Counted from the first letter of the stretch, positions 53,953 through 63,694 are shown. The stretch is DNA of 64,000 nt from WM-3-3 sp041660045 (GCA_041660045.1 JBAZXA010000004.1:124001-188000), one strand, 5' to 3'. Notes: generated by a model from the letters alone, not told the origin. A program made the numbers and translations.

Positions 53953-55504
53953 GCTGATTTACCGCATCAATCATTAAGGCATTCGCTACACTCGCGGCCA
54001 AAGGTGAACCACCACGGGTTCCGCTATTAGTGATACGCGGGACTTGTAAACAGCGTTTTAAGGCCGCCTTCGCCTCGCAAGTACCGACAAAGCCAACCGG
54101 CAAACCAATAATCAACTGCGGCCGCCAGCCGTGTTGCTTAATTAAATAAAGGGCTTCCATTATGGCAGTAGGCGCATCGCCAATAACCAATACCATATCA
54201 TTACCAAATTTTTGCCATGCCCGTCGTATACCTGCTGCCGAGCGCGTTAGGCCTTGCGCATCTGCCAATAACACTGTTTCCTGGTCATGTACGCCACACC
54301 ACGTATTAATATCCAGTTGCTCCAATAACATACGCTTTAAACCAGTTTGTACCATGGTGACATCGGTGACGATAAGCTTGCAGCGCAGTATGGCCCTAAT
54401 ACCAGCCTCTACTGCACCCACTGAAAAATAAAGGTCGTCTACTACATTAAAATCGCCACTGGTGTGCACTAGGCGTTGTAAGATGGTTACCTGAGCCAGT
54501 GGAAAACTAGACCAATCGCGTCCGGCGGCAATAATACGGAAACTTTCAACTTCTATAGGATGTGCCTGGTAAGCCCTAAAACCTTGAGTAGGTGCTAAGG
54601 CTACAGCTGTATTTTCTAATAAACCCCGTACACTAAGATGGTGCGCACGCTGCGGCTCACCGACTTGTGCTTCAAAACCTACAATTTGCACCCGGTACTT
54701 GCACAAGGCGCAATTCATTGCGGCACGGCCATCGATAGCTTCTTGTGCGCGTTCTATCAATACCTCAGCGACTGCCATATGCACCCCTAAATAAGGCACT
54801 TTTAATACATCAACAGCAGGTTCACGTGCCTGTATAGCGTCTGCGGCCTCGTAAATGCGTTTTACCAACACGCCATCAAATAGAAAAAAAGGCACCACAA
54901 TCAAGCGTGCATAACCCAGTTGTGTAGCTGTGCGTAAACCATCGGCAACCAGTGGTTTAGCCGTGCCTGCGTAACAGACGAAGGCTGTGCCAAAGCCCAT
55001 ACCTTCTTGCAACATGCGCGCAAACTTGGCAACGTCACCATTGGCATCGGAGTCTGTAGTGCCGCGTCCTACCAGGACTAAGCAAGTATCATCACGGCGT
55101 AATAGCCGCATAGCTTGCGCTTCTGCCGCGATAATGCGCTCTTGCAGCACTTGTAACAACAATGGGTGTAAGCCCAATGGCGCGGCAAAATAAAAGCCGA
55201 CGTCAGCATGGGCTTGGGCAAACGCCAGCAATTCGCTGGGCATGTCGTTTTTAGCATGGCTGGCCGCCAATAATACCGCTGGCACCATCACTATTTGTTG
55301 GGTATGCGCGTCTAGTTGCGCTTGTATCGCTTGATCCAGCGTTGGGCTAGCAAATTCCAAATAGCCATGGGTCACTTGTTGCATAGGTGCGCGTTGCTTA
55401 ACCAAGCCGACCAGCTGTTCAAACTCTTGTACGCCAGCAGGGTCGCGGCTACCATGGCCAGCAAGCACAATACCAAAAGTTTTTGGGCTTACGCACGGCA
55501 TCAT
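53930..55504 (-). CDS. cbiX: Fused sirohydrochlorin cobaltochelatase and precorrin-8X methylmutase (CbiX-CbiC)
   Basis: The 524 residues join two enzymes. Residues 1-260 are long-form CbiX with two chelatase halves; GHGSR carries the metal-binding His near residue 17, and ASHAKNDMP and PFFLFDGVLV follow. Residues 263-268, MNCALC, fit the MxCxxC iron-sulfur motif reported in long CbiX proteins. Residues 300-515 are CbiC/CobH, with the catalytic His347 in VHTSGDF. The protein thus catalyses an early and a late step, and a cell with CobN in the same operon has two cobalt-insertion enzymes. Confidence 0.92.
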   Translation of the reverse strand: MMPCVSPKTFGIVLAGHGSRDPAGVQEFEQLVGLVKQRAPMQQVTHGYLEFASPTLDQAIQAQLDAHTQQIVMVPAVLLAASHAKNDMPSELLAFAQAHADVGFYFAAPLGLHPLLLQVLQERIIAAEAQAMRLLRRDDTCLVLVGRGTTDSDANGDVAKFARMLQEGMGFGTAFVCYAGTAKPLVADGLRTATQLGYARLIVVPFFLFDGVLVKRIYEAADAIQAREPAVDVLKVPYLGVHMAVAEVLIERAQEAIDGRAAMNCALCKYRVQIVGFEAQVGEPQRAHHLSVRGLLENTAVALAPTQGFRAYQAHPIEVESFRIIAAGRDWSSFPLAQVTILQRLVHTSGDFNVVDDLYFSVGAVEAGIRAILRCKLIVTDVTMVQTGLKRMLLEQLDINTWCGVHDQETVLLADAQGLTRSAAGIRRAWQKFGNDMVLVIGDAPTAIMEALYLIKQHGWRPQLIIGLPVGFVGTCEAKAALKRCLQVPRITNSGTRGGSPLAASVANALMIDAVNQLAATQPE

Positions 55505-56244
55505 GCGAGGTCTATCTGGCTAGCCATAGGGTTTAAGCTACGGATTAACATAATGCTCATATCACTAAAGTCTTGCTGGCTGCAATCTGCCAAACTACCC
55601 AGCCATTCTGCTTCCGCAATGGCGCCTGGATTTGTGCTAGGACTTGCAAGCCTTGCCGTGTCAGGCTGGGTTAAGTTTTCCCATACTTCCGTGGGATGCT
55701 CGGCGGATATGCCATTATCCAGCAAATAGCCTGCAATATGGCGCGGCATAAATGACCGCGCTGCATCCCACGGGCACGGGATAACAATAGCATTACGCAT
55801 GTCTTGCAAGACATGCACTAAGTGCCGCTTGAACGGTTCAAGATCACCGCGCCGATGCAAGGTAATAAAAGTAGTTTCATCAAAACAGACCCGGGCACGC
55901 GAGGCCAGAATTTGCGCAGATGAAATGCCCGCCAAGGTTTCCACAGGATGCCCACACGCGCGTTCGACCCGTTCCAGATATTGAAAACCACTAAAATGGA
56001 TATCCCCCATGAACACAACGACACAGCGTTTGCCCGTGTGATGGGCATCAGCGACTTTTTGCAATTGCGTTGTTTGGTCTCGGTAATTCATCAGCACGGT
56101 TTCTGCGTTTGCCGATAGCAGACTTTGCACAATGTTAACCACTGCATCAAAACCTGCGACCACATCCGCTTGGCGGATCAGTTCAGCACCTCGCTGGGTT
56201 AAATATCCCAAATCACCAGGGCCTGCACCGATACAGATAATCAT
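55501..56244 (-). CDS. cbiE: Precorrin-6Y C5-methyltransferase CbiE
   Basis: CbiE methylates C5 late in corrin formation. The 247 residues have the methylase motifs MIICIGAGPGDLGYLT, VVVFMGDIHFSGF and ETLAGISSAQILA. The partner CbiT domain (C15 methylation with decarboxylation), fused to it in CobL proteins, is absent, and no separate cbiT was found in the window. It overlaps the CbiX-CbiC gene by 4 bases. Confidence 0.9.
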   Translation of the reverse strand: MIICIGAGPGDLGYLTQRGAELIRQADVVAGFDAVVNIVQSLLSANAETVLMNYRDQTTQLQKVADAHHTGKRCVVVFMGDIHFSGFQYLERVERACGHPVETLAGISSAQILASRARVCFDETTFITLHRRGDLEPFKRHLVHVLQDMRNAIVIPCPWDAARSFMPRHIAGYLLDNGISAEHPTEVWENLTQPDTARLASPSTNPGAIAEAEWLGSLADCSQQDFSDMSIMLIRSLNPMASQIDLA

Positions 56245-56312
56245 GGCTGAATTTTAAAGCTTGCTGTTACAGGCATATTTGTCATGACATTGTGCTTGAT
56301 TATTGCAGATTG

Positions 56313-58208
56313 TTATTGCGGTTTAAGGCAACCACGTATAGTTAAAACTAAATTTTCCGCCGATAGTTCCTCCAACGTTAAGCAATCCGCGCCTAGCGCC
56401 TGAGCCAGCTGTTGTGCTTTACCTAAGCGTAAATAGCCTGTTTCAGTATCCAGCACTAAGGCGGCTAGGCCTTGTTCCGCTAACTCTTGTGCCAACTTGA
56501 GCGATTCTTGCCACGGGTCTGCCCCTTCAGCCAACCCGACATTAGCTTTACCATCAGTAAGCAATACCAGTAATGGTGGCATTTGTTGGCTGTTTTTGAG
56601 CATTGCCTGTACGAGCTCTAAAGCATGCGGCAAAGGTGTCCTGCCACCTGTGGGTAATTCACGTAACTGCTGTTCGGCTATGTCTACGCTACGCGTTGGC
56701 GTTAATAAGACCTGTGCCAACTCCCCCCGAAAACTGATGACCGCAACTTGATCACGCTGCTGGTAGGCATCGGTCAGCAAGCTTAACACCGCCCCTTTAA
56801 CAGCTTCCATACGCTGTTGTGCGGCCATAGAACCAGACGCATCGACGATAAATATAATCAGATTGGCTGTTTTTCCGCTACGGACTTGTTGATGTAAATC
56901 ATTTTTTGTAACTTTAAAGTTTTTGCCGTCGCGTACAGCAGCACTGCGTAAAGTTGCGGCAACGGCCAGGCTACTAGGGTTTTGGTCAGCTTTAACTTGG
57001 ATAATTCGGCCACGCGGGGCTAGCTTGGCCAGGTTACGCTTACCAACCCTGGCATATAAGCTTGGGCTAGCCACTGTAATTTTAGGGTTATTACCCGCGG
57101 CAACGGCAGCAAACACTTCAGGCTCGATGGCTGCATCTGGCCCAGCTTCAGGCACATTATCGCGCTGGCTGCCCTCCATTTGCATGTTAGTGCCATTAGG
57201 TGGCTGTTGGGCTTGTTGCATTAATTGGTCTAAACGTTCCTTATCCAAGCCTGGCTGCTCGAAGGGTTTACGCCGCCGTCGGTGTGGCAAAGCCAGTTCT
57301 GCAGCCGTGCGGATGTCATCAGACGTTACGAGTGTGCGGCCATTTAACGCCGCTAAAGCTCGCGCGGCCTTATAAATAACTATGTCTGCGCGTAAGCTAG
57401 TTACCTCAAACTCACAGCATAAATGGCTAATCAGTTCTAGCAAGTTATCGGCTAAGCTAACTTTAGATAATACCCCTTGTGCGGTAAGCAACTGCTCGCG
57501 GAGTGTGGCTTGCTGTGCTTGCCAATAGGCGGCAAACGCCGCTGGGTCAGTTTCAAAAGCAATACGGCGGCGTACAACCTCGGCGCGCTGGATTTTGTCA
57601 CCGGGTGCTGTTACCTCAACCATTAAGCCAAAACGATCCAGCAATTGCGGACGCAAATCGCCTTCTTCTAAATTCATTGTGCCTATCAAGGTAAAACGCG
57701 AAGCATGCGTTACCGACAAACCTTCCCGCTGAACGGAATTAACGCCCATTGCGGCAGCATCCAACAATATATCCACCAAATGGTCCGGCAGTAAATTCAC
57801 TTCGTCAATGTAAAGAATACCCCGGTGCGCTGCAGCCAATAAGCCTGGCTGAAATGCCCGTTTTGCCCCTTTTAGCGCTAGTTCTAAATCCAAAGTACCT
57901 AGCACACGGTCTTCGCTTGCACCTAAAGGTAAGGTTATAAACGGCACTTGTGTGAGCTGTGGGACAATTTTGGCCTCAGTACAAATGCTGCAATGCTCAG
58001 AAGGGGCCTCAGGCGCGCACACAAAAGCACAGCCCGGCACCCGTTTTATACCTGGCAAAATGTCTGCCAAGGCTCGAGCTGCCGTACTTTTGGCCGTACC
58101 TTTATCACCGCGTATCAGCACGCCCCCTATGGAAGGGTCTACCGCACACAGCATGAGGGCGAGCTTTGTGGCATTTTGTTCGACGATGGCAGAAAAAGGG
58201 AATGTCAT
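56313..58208 (-). CDS. Fused ChlI/ChlD-type chelatase ATPase subunit
   Basis: This 631-residue protein is the AAA+ and VWA motor of a class I chelatase, serving CobN. The AAA+ half has Walker A GDKGTAKST (34-42), a Cys-rich insert (CAFVCAPEAPSEHCSIC, 60-76) and Walker B ILYIDEVN (131-138). An acidic, Gln-rich linker (about 325-370) precedes the VWA domain with the MIDAS motif VDASGSM (455-461) and Thr524 in GGRTPL. It corresponds to CobS plus CobT in function. The gene lies 6 bases from cobN. Confidence 0.92.
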   Translation of the reverse strand: MTFPFSAIVEQNATKLALMLCAVDPSIGGVLIRGDKGTAKSTAARALADILPGIKRVPGCAFVCAPEAPSEHCSICTEAKIVPQLTQVPFITLPLGASEDRVLGTLDLELALKGAKRAFQPGLLAAAHRGILYIDEVNLLPDHLVDILLDAAAMGVNSVQREGLSVTHASRFTLIGTMNLEEGDLRPQLLDRFGLMVEVTAPGDKIQRAEVVRRRIAFETDPAAFAAYWQAQQATLREQLLTAQGVLSKVSLADNLLELISHLCCEFEVTSLRADIVIYKAARALAALNGRTLVTSDDIRTAAELALPHRRRRKPFEQPGLDKERLDQLMQQAQQPPNGTNMQMEGSQRDNVPEAGPDAAIEPEVFAAVAAGNNPKITVASPSLYARVGKRNLAKLAPRGRIIQVKADQNPSSLAVAATLRSAAVRDGKNFKVTKNDLHQQVRSGKTANLIIFIVDASGSMAAQQRMEAVKGAVLSLLTDAYQQRDQVAVISFRGELAQVLLTPTRSVDIAEQQLRELPTGGRTPLPHALELVQAMLKNSQQMPPLLVLLTDGKANVGLAEGADPWQESLKLAQELAEQGLAALVLDTETGYLRLGKAQQLAQALGADCLTLEELSAENLVLTIRGCLKPQ

Positions 58209-58214
58209 AGCAGT

Positions 58215-61200
58215 TTATGCCACCCGCGGGGTTTCCCCACGGGCTTCCAATAGGGTTTCGCTCTGTAAGTAGATAGCTTGCAGGGCGTCTAAGGTGGCCT
58301 GCTGTGGTTCTGCCCACATGCCACGGCTAGCCGCTTCCAGCAAACGTTCAGCGATGGCATTTTGTGCCCAAGGATTAGCTTGTTCCAAAAACCGTTGCAT
58401 GTCAGCATCCAGGGCATAAACCTGTGCCACTTGCTCATACATCCAATCCTCCATTACTTGCGCGGTGGCATCGTAGCCAAAGAGATAATCCACCGTGGCG
58501 GTCAGCTCCAAACCCCCTTTATAGCCATGGCGTTGGATACTCGCCAGCCACTTTGGGTTTACCACGCGCGAGCGGAATACGCGTAAGGCCTCTTCTTTTA
58601 AATCGAGCACTTGGACCTGGCCAGGGTTATGGCTATCACCAAAATAATGCCGTGGTTGCTGCCCAGTCAAGGCTCGGATAGTGGCAATCATGCCGCCATG
58701 AAATTGCAGATAATCATCACTATCAAACAAATCATGTTCCCGGTTATCTTGGTTATGTAAGGCAACTTGCACGCCGGCTAAACGGGTGCGGAAGGTATCT
58801 CGCTCATCTTTGCCGGGTTCGCCCCGGGCATAAGCATAGCCCCCCCAATTAATGTAACTTTCAGCAAAATCAACCTCGGTTTGCCAGTTTTTTTCCTGAA
58901 TCAAAGGCAAAATGCCTGCACCGTAACTACCGGGTTTTGCCCCAAATATCCGGTAAGCTGCACGTAGTTTGGCATTAGGTTGGGGTATACCCTCGCCTAG
59001 TAACGCCCCTAACTCAGCCAGATAATGTTTACGGACAAAGTTTTCAGCAGGGCCTTCATCCAAGGCAATCACAGCATTAACAGCATCATCGATTAAATCT
59101 ATCAATTGCGGGAAAGCATCGCGAAAAAAACCGCTAATACGGGTAGTTACATCAATACGTGGCCGTTTTAATTCAGCAAGTGAAATCACTTCGACACCAA
59201 CCACCTGCCGATTTTCAGGCCGCCAAAGCGGGCGCACCCCCAATAACGCCAAAATTTGCGCAACATCATCGCCATGGGTGCGCATGGCGCTGGTGCCCCA
59301 AATGCTAATGGCGACACTTTCCGGATAAGCACCGGTTTCCCGTTGATAACGGCCCAGCACTTCATTGGCCAGTTGCAGGCCTACCCGCCATGCGGATTGC
59401 GAAGGTACGCTACGCGGATCAACGGAGTAAAAATTGCGGCCGGTAGGCAAAATATCAGCCATACCGCGTGTTGGTGCGCCACTTGGGCCGGCGGGAATAT
59501 AGCCGCCGGATAAACCACATAAAAGATTATCTATTTCATCTGAAACACGGGCAAGCTTAGGGACTAATTGCTGACATGCAAAAGCTAACACTTGCCGTAT
59601 AGCGTCAAAATCAGTCCTGCTATCAGGTAATACTTTTGTTAATACATCGTCAACGGCGCTTGCCCTAAAGCATTGTTGCTGTAATGCGCCAAATAAGCTT
59701 TTAGCTAATGCGTCGATGGTTTCTATGACATCAGCATGACTGGCTATGCTGCGTCCAGCCAATATTTCCAGTTCCCGGCAAGGCTGTGCTAAGCGCCGCC
59801 CTGTGTGCATCAGCAAAATATTGAGATCTAAGCCGAACAAGGCAGCAAGTTCGGCTTGCAACCCAGGAATGGCTTGGTTAGGTAAGCGTGTAAGCGATAC
59901 CAACATATCAATCTGTTGGTTATCCGTCAGCGCTTGCCCCAAGATATGCAAACCATCCCGAATTTGCGCCGCCCCAAGTTCACATAAATACCCGTCCAAA
60001 TCTTCAATTAAGTGGGCTACGTCTGAACCTGCCATTTTGGTCAAAACATCGGGTAGTTTGTCTGGGTTATGTGGCTCTTGGCTATGCCTATGCGATTGTT
60101 TTACTATCGGCTTTAAAAAAAGCTTGCCTTTTTGGGCCGGTTTAAATGCCAACGCGTTTAGGGGCGCGGGTGCTAGCCCTAAGGTAGCTGGCTGATGTGC
60201 TCCATGACCATGATGTTGCCCCAGTCCATCAGGGTCATGCGTATGGTGATGCCCGTGATCGTGATCGTGATCGTGATCGTGACTTAATAAGCGTGCCTGT
60301 AAATCAGTGTCCAGATTAGTTTGTTTAACTAACTCCCAAATTTGCTGCTGTAACAGGGGCAATTTTGCCGGGTCTAATATTTCTACTTGATAATATTCAT
60401 CCACCAATTGACTTAATTGCGCCAAGGCGCCATAACTGTCCGCACTAGTCATCGGCGGCGTGAGATGATCAACGACTACTGCATGGGCACGGCGTTTAGC
60501 CTGTGAGCCTTCACCCGGATCATTGATAATAAAGGGGTAAAACAGCGGCAGGTCCGCTAATAAGGCATCCGGAAAACACTGCTCCGATAAACCTACACCC
60601 TTTCCTGGCAACCATTCCAAGGTACCGTGCTTACCAACATGGACCACAGCATCGGCTTGCCATTCATCCCTTAACCAACGATATAAAGCATAATAGTGAT
60701 GCGTCGGCGGTAAATCGGGCTGATGGTAAATAGCATCGGGATCCATGCCATAGCCCCGCGGCGGCTGCAACACGACAATGGCATTACCCAGTGCTAATCC
60801 AGCCAGTGCCAGCTGCCCATCATGCAGATAGGCGGCACCTGGCGGCTTGCCCCATTGCGCCGTCATTTTTGCCTGCATTTCTTCCGGCAATTCCGCAAAC
60901 CAGGCGGCATATTGCGCGCTTGATACTCGCCCAAGTGCTTGGGTTAGCTGCCCGCTAGTCAAAAAAGTATTATCGTATGCACAACGGTCAATCAAATCAT
61001 GAATTAATCGAGTGCCGTCACTGGGCACATTCGCCAGCTGATAACCTGCAGCTTGCATGGCACCCAGAATATGCATTAGCGAGGCCGGTGCGTCCAAGCC
61101 TACCGCGTTGCCGATCTGGGCCGCTTTACTGTTGGAATTGGTAAATACAAATGCAATGCGTTTATCGGCATTATTAAGCCATTTTAGTCTGGCAAAACGT

Positions 61201-62312
61201 GCCGCGATACCGGCAATCCGGTTGACGCGATCAGTAATAGGCTCATATTCTACCAACTCATTAGACGCCATAGCGGCGGTAGTGGCCGCCGAAAAACGCG
61301 CTTTTGCGCTGGCCTTAAATGACAGGGGTACGGTAATGATACGCCCGTCAAATTCCGGTAAAACCACGTTCATGGCAGCGTCGAGTGGATTTAGGCCACG
61401 TGTCGAAAGCCGCCATTGCGCTTGGGTCATACCACTTGTGATAGCTTGCAAAACTGGCACATTAAGCCGCTCCAATACCGATACCGACCAGCCCGCTGGG
61501 GTGATGCCGCCTGCGCTAATTTCACCCATCGCAAACGCTGTGGTATTAATCAACACATCGATATGCGTCTGTTCCTCGTCACAAAAATAGCTCAATGCAG
61601 TCGGTAAGTTCTGGCCATCACCACCGCCTGCCCGTAAAGATCCAGTAAACACCGGCAAAACATTTAAGCCACGTTTTTCCAGTGCATCTATCAATGCATC
61701 AACAAAGCGGGTATTACCACTCATCCAATGGGCACGGTAAAAGACGATACCAACACTAGGCAATTCCTTGTTGCGGATGCTAAGCCAAGCATTAATATCG
61801 GCATTCTGGCCTAGATCGGGATGGTAAATTCCGTGCTCAGGCAAGGCCTGGGCCGGCTCATAGCCTAAGCCAGTCAACAAAAAATGATCTGACAAATAAC
61901 GCAGCAACTGCGCCATATTGACACTACCACCCGCTTGAAAATAAGTGAGCACCTGATGCAGCACATCCACCGATACAGTAGAGGCGGCAACAAACTCAGG
62001 ATCCGGCTCACCAGTACCGCTAATAATAAGCAAGTGCTGAGCTTTGTTTTGTACCTGCCGTAACAAGTCCGGTAAAGCGGGTATGCCGCCGAGCCGACCT
62101 AACACACGCAAAATAATAATCCGTACCGGTGCCAGTTGCTCAATTAGCAAACTGGGCGATAAAGTATCGCTATCTTGCACCTGCAAATTGATCCCTATCA
62201 CAGGCGCAAAATTATTTGGCAGTTGCGTTAAGGCGCTGTGCAATACAGCTAAGTCGTTAGGGGTATGGGTGAGTAACGCAATAGCGGCGTTTTGCCCTGC
62301 AACCTCAGACAT
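58215..62312 (-). CDS. cobN: Cobaltochelatase subunit CobN
   Basis: CobN is the large porphyrin-binding subunit of the ATP-dependent cobaltochelatase, 1365 residues. VGKHGTLEWLPGKGVGLSEQC, GSQAKRRAHAVVVDHLTPP and the C-terminal ELTATVDYLFGYDATAQV are family marks. It carries a His/Asp-rich insert at about residues 676-708 (runs of Asp-His and His-His), likely to bind Co or Zn. The family also includes magnesium chelatase ChlH, but the setting among cobalamin genes points to cobalt. Confidence 0.95.
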   Translation of the reverse strand: MSEVAGQNAAIALLTHTPNDLAVLHSALTQLPNNFAPVIGINLQVQDSDTLSPSLLIEQLAPVRIIILRVLGRLGGIPALPDLLRQVQNKAQHLLIISGTGEPDPEFVAASTVSVDVLHQVLTYFQAGGSVNMAQLLRYLSDHFLLTGLGYEPAQALPEHGIYHPDLGQNADINAWLSIRNKELPSVGIVFYRAHWMSGNTRFVDALIDALEKRGLNVLPVFTGSLRAGGGDGQNLPTALSYFCDEEQTHIDVLINTTAFAMGEISAGGITPAGWSVSVLERLNVPVLQAITSGMTQAQWRLSTRGLNPLDAAMNVVLPEFDGRIITVPLSFKASAKARFSAATTAAMASNELVEYEPITDRVNRIAGIAARFARLKWLNNADKRIAFVFTNSNSKAAQIGNAVGLDAPASLMHILGAMQAAGYQLANVPSDGTRLIHDLIDRCAYDNTFLTSGQLTQALGRVSSAQYAAWFAELPEEMQAKMTAQWGKPPGAAYLHDGQLALAGLALGNAIVVLQPPRGYGMDPDAIYHQPDLPPTHHYYALYRWLRDEWQADAVVHVGKHGTLEWLPGKGVGLSEQCFPDALLADLPLFYPFIINDPGEGSQAKRRAHAVVVDHLTPPMTSADSYGALAQLSQLVDEYYQVEILDPAKLPLLQQQIWELVKQTNLDTDLQARLLSHDHDHDHDHGHHHTHDPDGLGQHHGHGAHQPATLGLAPAPLNALAFKPAQKGKLFLKPIVKQSHRHSQEPHNPDKLPDVLTKMAGSDVAHLIEDLDGYLCELGAAQIRDGLHILGQALTDNQQIDMLVSLTRLPNQAIPGLQAELAALFGLDLNILLMHTGRRLAQPCRELEILAGRSIASHADVIETIDALAKSLFGALQQQCFRASAVDDVLTKVLPDSRTDFDAIRQVLAFACQQLVPKLARVSDEIDNLLCGLSGGYIPAGPSGAPTRGMADILPTGRNFYSVDPRSVPSQSAWRVGLQLANEVLGRYQRETGAYPESVAISIWGTSAMRTHGDDVAQILALLGVRPLWRPENRQVVGVEVISLAELKRPRIDVTTRISGFFRDAFPQLIDLIDDAVNAVIALDEGPAENFVRKHYLAELGALLGEGIPQPNAKLRAAYRIFGAKPGSYGAGILPLIQEKNWQTEVDFAESYINWGGYAYARGEPGKDERDTFRTRLAGVQVALHNQDNREHDLFDSDDYLQFHGGMIATIRALTGQQPRHYFGDSHNPGQVQVLDLKEEALRVFRSRVVNPKWLASIQRHGYKGGLELTATVDYLFGYDATAQVMEDWMYEQVAQVYALDADMQRFLEQANPWAQNAIAERLLEAASRGMWAEPQQATLDALQAIYLQSETLLEARGETPRVA
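60250..60281 (-). repeat. Short tandem repeat inside cobN (CGTGAT units)
   Basis: The plus-strand unit CGTGAT is repeated about four and a half times at 60254-60281 and codes on the minus strand for a run of Asp-His pairs in the CobN insert. Simple 6-base repeats like this can expand or contract in frame, so the length of the His/Asp tract may vary between strains. Confidence 0.75.
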
Positions 62313-62617
62313 CAGGCCTCCCCCAAGCGGTGGAAAATATATTCACTGACCACCTGATCATGCAGGAGATGCTCAGTTAGTATGCGTTCAAGCACAGCTT
62401 CATCGACATTGCCATACCAAATACCTTCAGGGTAAACCACCAATATCGGGCCATTTTCGCACTCGGCAAAACAATTGGAACGGGTAAGTTTTATATTTAA
62501 GTTTGGATTACTGTCGATTTTTTCAGCCAACTGCAAAAACATTTTTGTACTGTTTTTACCTTCATGGGAACAACAAATCCCCGTGCACACAAAAACATGT
62601 TTATTGTGGGCCTGCAT
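62312..62617 (-). CDS. Thioredoxin-fold [2Fe-2S] ferredoxin
   Basis: The 101-residue protein has the thioredoxin-like ferredoxin pattern: Cys in VCTGICCSHEG near residue 11, and two further Cys in SNCFAECENGPILVVYP. Relatives next to cobN are thought to give electrons to corrin synthesis, possibly for cobalt or ring reduction; the exact partner is not shown. It starts within one base of the cbtA stop and ends at the cobN start. Confidence 0.88.
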   Translation of the reverse strand: MQAHNKHVFVCTGICCSHEGKNSTKMFLQLAEKIDSNPNLNIKLTRSNCFAECENGPILVVYPEGIWYGNVDEAVLERILTEHLLHDQVVSEYIFHRLGEA

Positions 62618-63345
62618 TAGCTGTTAACACGCTCAAATTTGCTGAGGGTTAAGCCCATAATCCCCCCTAAAACCAGCCAAAACACGGCATTAGCCCATGT
62701 CGTCGCGATAATAAATGCATGTGCCAATTCAGTTGCTGCCGCACTGGCATGAGCCTCTGGTTGCGGAGCGTGTATCAACCAATGGGGTGACAGCAATAAC
62801 ACGAAGCCCAAAAACTTATTAAGCTTGGTTTTAGCAAAAACCAACAGCCACAAGCCAGCGGCCGTATCAGCGGCTGTCATTAACCACCACAGTTGACGCT
62901 CATTAAGGTTTGCCGCTGCTGTGCCAGGCACTTCAGGTGGCAAACCCAATGAAGGTGCGACAAAAAACACCATATAGCCTGCCAATCCCCATAGCACACC
63001 GTAACGCCAATGCGTAATGCCACCACGCAAATTGCTGGCAGCACCTATTAACAAGGCAAAACCAACCGCTAAACTGATATTGGCAACTGACGTATAAGCT
63101 GTGCGTTCCCAGCCATTTTGGGGTTGCCAAGCTTCAGCTGCGTGGCCATGCGGTGGGTTAGTTGTATCAGCTAACTGTGTTTGGGTAATTGCCGCGGCCG
63201 CTTGTTCTTCATAAACTTCAGCTTGCAATAAAATGGGGATAACTTGCATCTGTTGCACAGCAGTTAATAACAAACCTGCGCAAAGTCCCGACCATAATGC
63301 CGAGATCACTATCGCCTTAAAATGTGACAACTGCTGTGCCCTCAT
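62617..63345 (-). CDS. cbtA: Cobalt transporter subunit CbtA
   Basis: CbtA is a predicted B12-regulated cobalt transporter. From ATG 63345 it has 242 residues with five hydrophobic segments (first at about residues 10-30) and the typical LPPEVPGTAAANLNERQLWW stretch. An earlier ATG in frame lies inside cbtB and is not used. The ATG comes one base after the cbtB stop (TGAAATG). Confidence 0.9.
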   Translation of the reverse strand: MRAQQLSHFKAIVISALWSGLCAGLLLTAVQQMQVIPILLQAEVYEEQAAAAITQTQLADTTNPPHGHAAEAWQPQNGWERTAYTSVANISLAVGFALLIGAASNLRGGITHWRYGVLWGLAGYMVFFVAPSLGLPPEVPGTAAANLNERQLWWLMTAADTAAGLWLLVFAKTKLNKFLGFVLLLSPHWLIHAPQPEAHASAAATELAHAFIIATTWANAVFWLVLGGIMGLTLSKFERVNS

Positions 63346-63346
63346 T

Positions 63347-63544
63347 TCAATGGCACGGAAAACCGGCAGAATGACGTCCATCATGGGCAGCATTATGTAG
63401 TTGCGTCGCTTCCGCAAAGCCTGCGCCATATAAAATAATTAAAGCAAATACCGCCAACAGCAGGCTACTTAACACGCTATCTTTTAAGCTGGCTGAACGC
63501 GGCTGTGTTTCAAGATTTTCAGTTATTGAAGGTATTACGGACAT
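63347..63544 (-). CDS. cbtB: Cobalt transporter subunit CbtB
   Basis: CbtB is a 65-residue single-span protein with a membrane helix (about residues 22-42) and the conserved His-rich tail HNAAHDGRHSAGFPCH that probably binds cobalt. ATG 63544 has AGGAGA at good spacing; an alternative in-frame start at 63574 is less likely. It is the first gene after the cobalamin riboswitch. Confidence 0.93.
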   Translation of the reverse strand: MSVIPSITENLETQPRSASLKDSVLSSLLLAVFALIILYGAGFAEATQLHNAAHDGRHSAGFPCH

Positions 63545-63694
63545 GGTCTTCTCCTGGGTAGCGATTAAGCTCAACCCTAAGGCCTTAGAAACCCTGTAAG
63601 CACAGTGATCCGCAGACGATATAGGTTAACTACTGGGCGGGGAGAATACAGAAAGACGGAGTCAGGAACAGCAATCCATCTGAACGCCCTCCGC

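Noticed and set aside
57948..58272. Three overlapping plus-strand ORFs opposite the chelatase ATPase gene
   Set aside because: They are antisense shadows of the ChlI Walker A region; compositions are Arg/Ser-rich and unlike proteins.
60254..60281. CGTGAT repeats as a CRISPR-like array
   Set aside because: The units are 6 bases without spacers and lie in frame inside cobN; no CRISPR array or cas gene is in the window.
61057..61607. 177-residue plus-strand ORF opposite cobN
   Set aside because: The minus-strand frame is the clear CobN sequence; this is a shadow.
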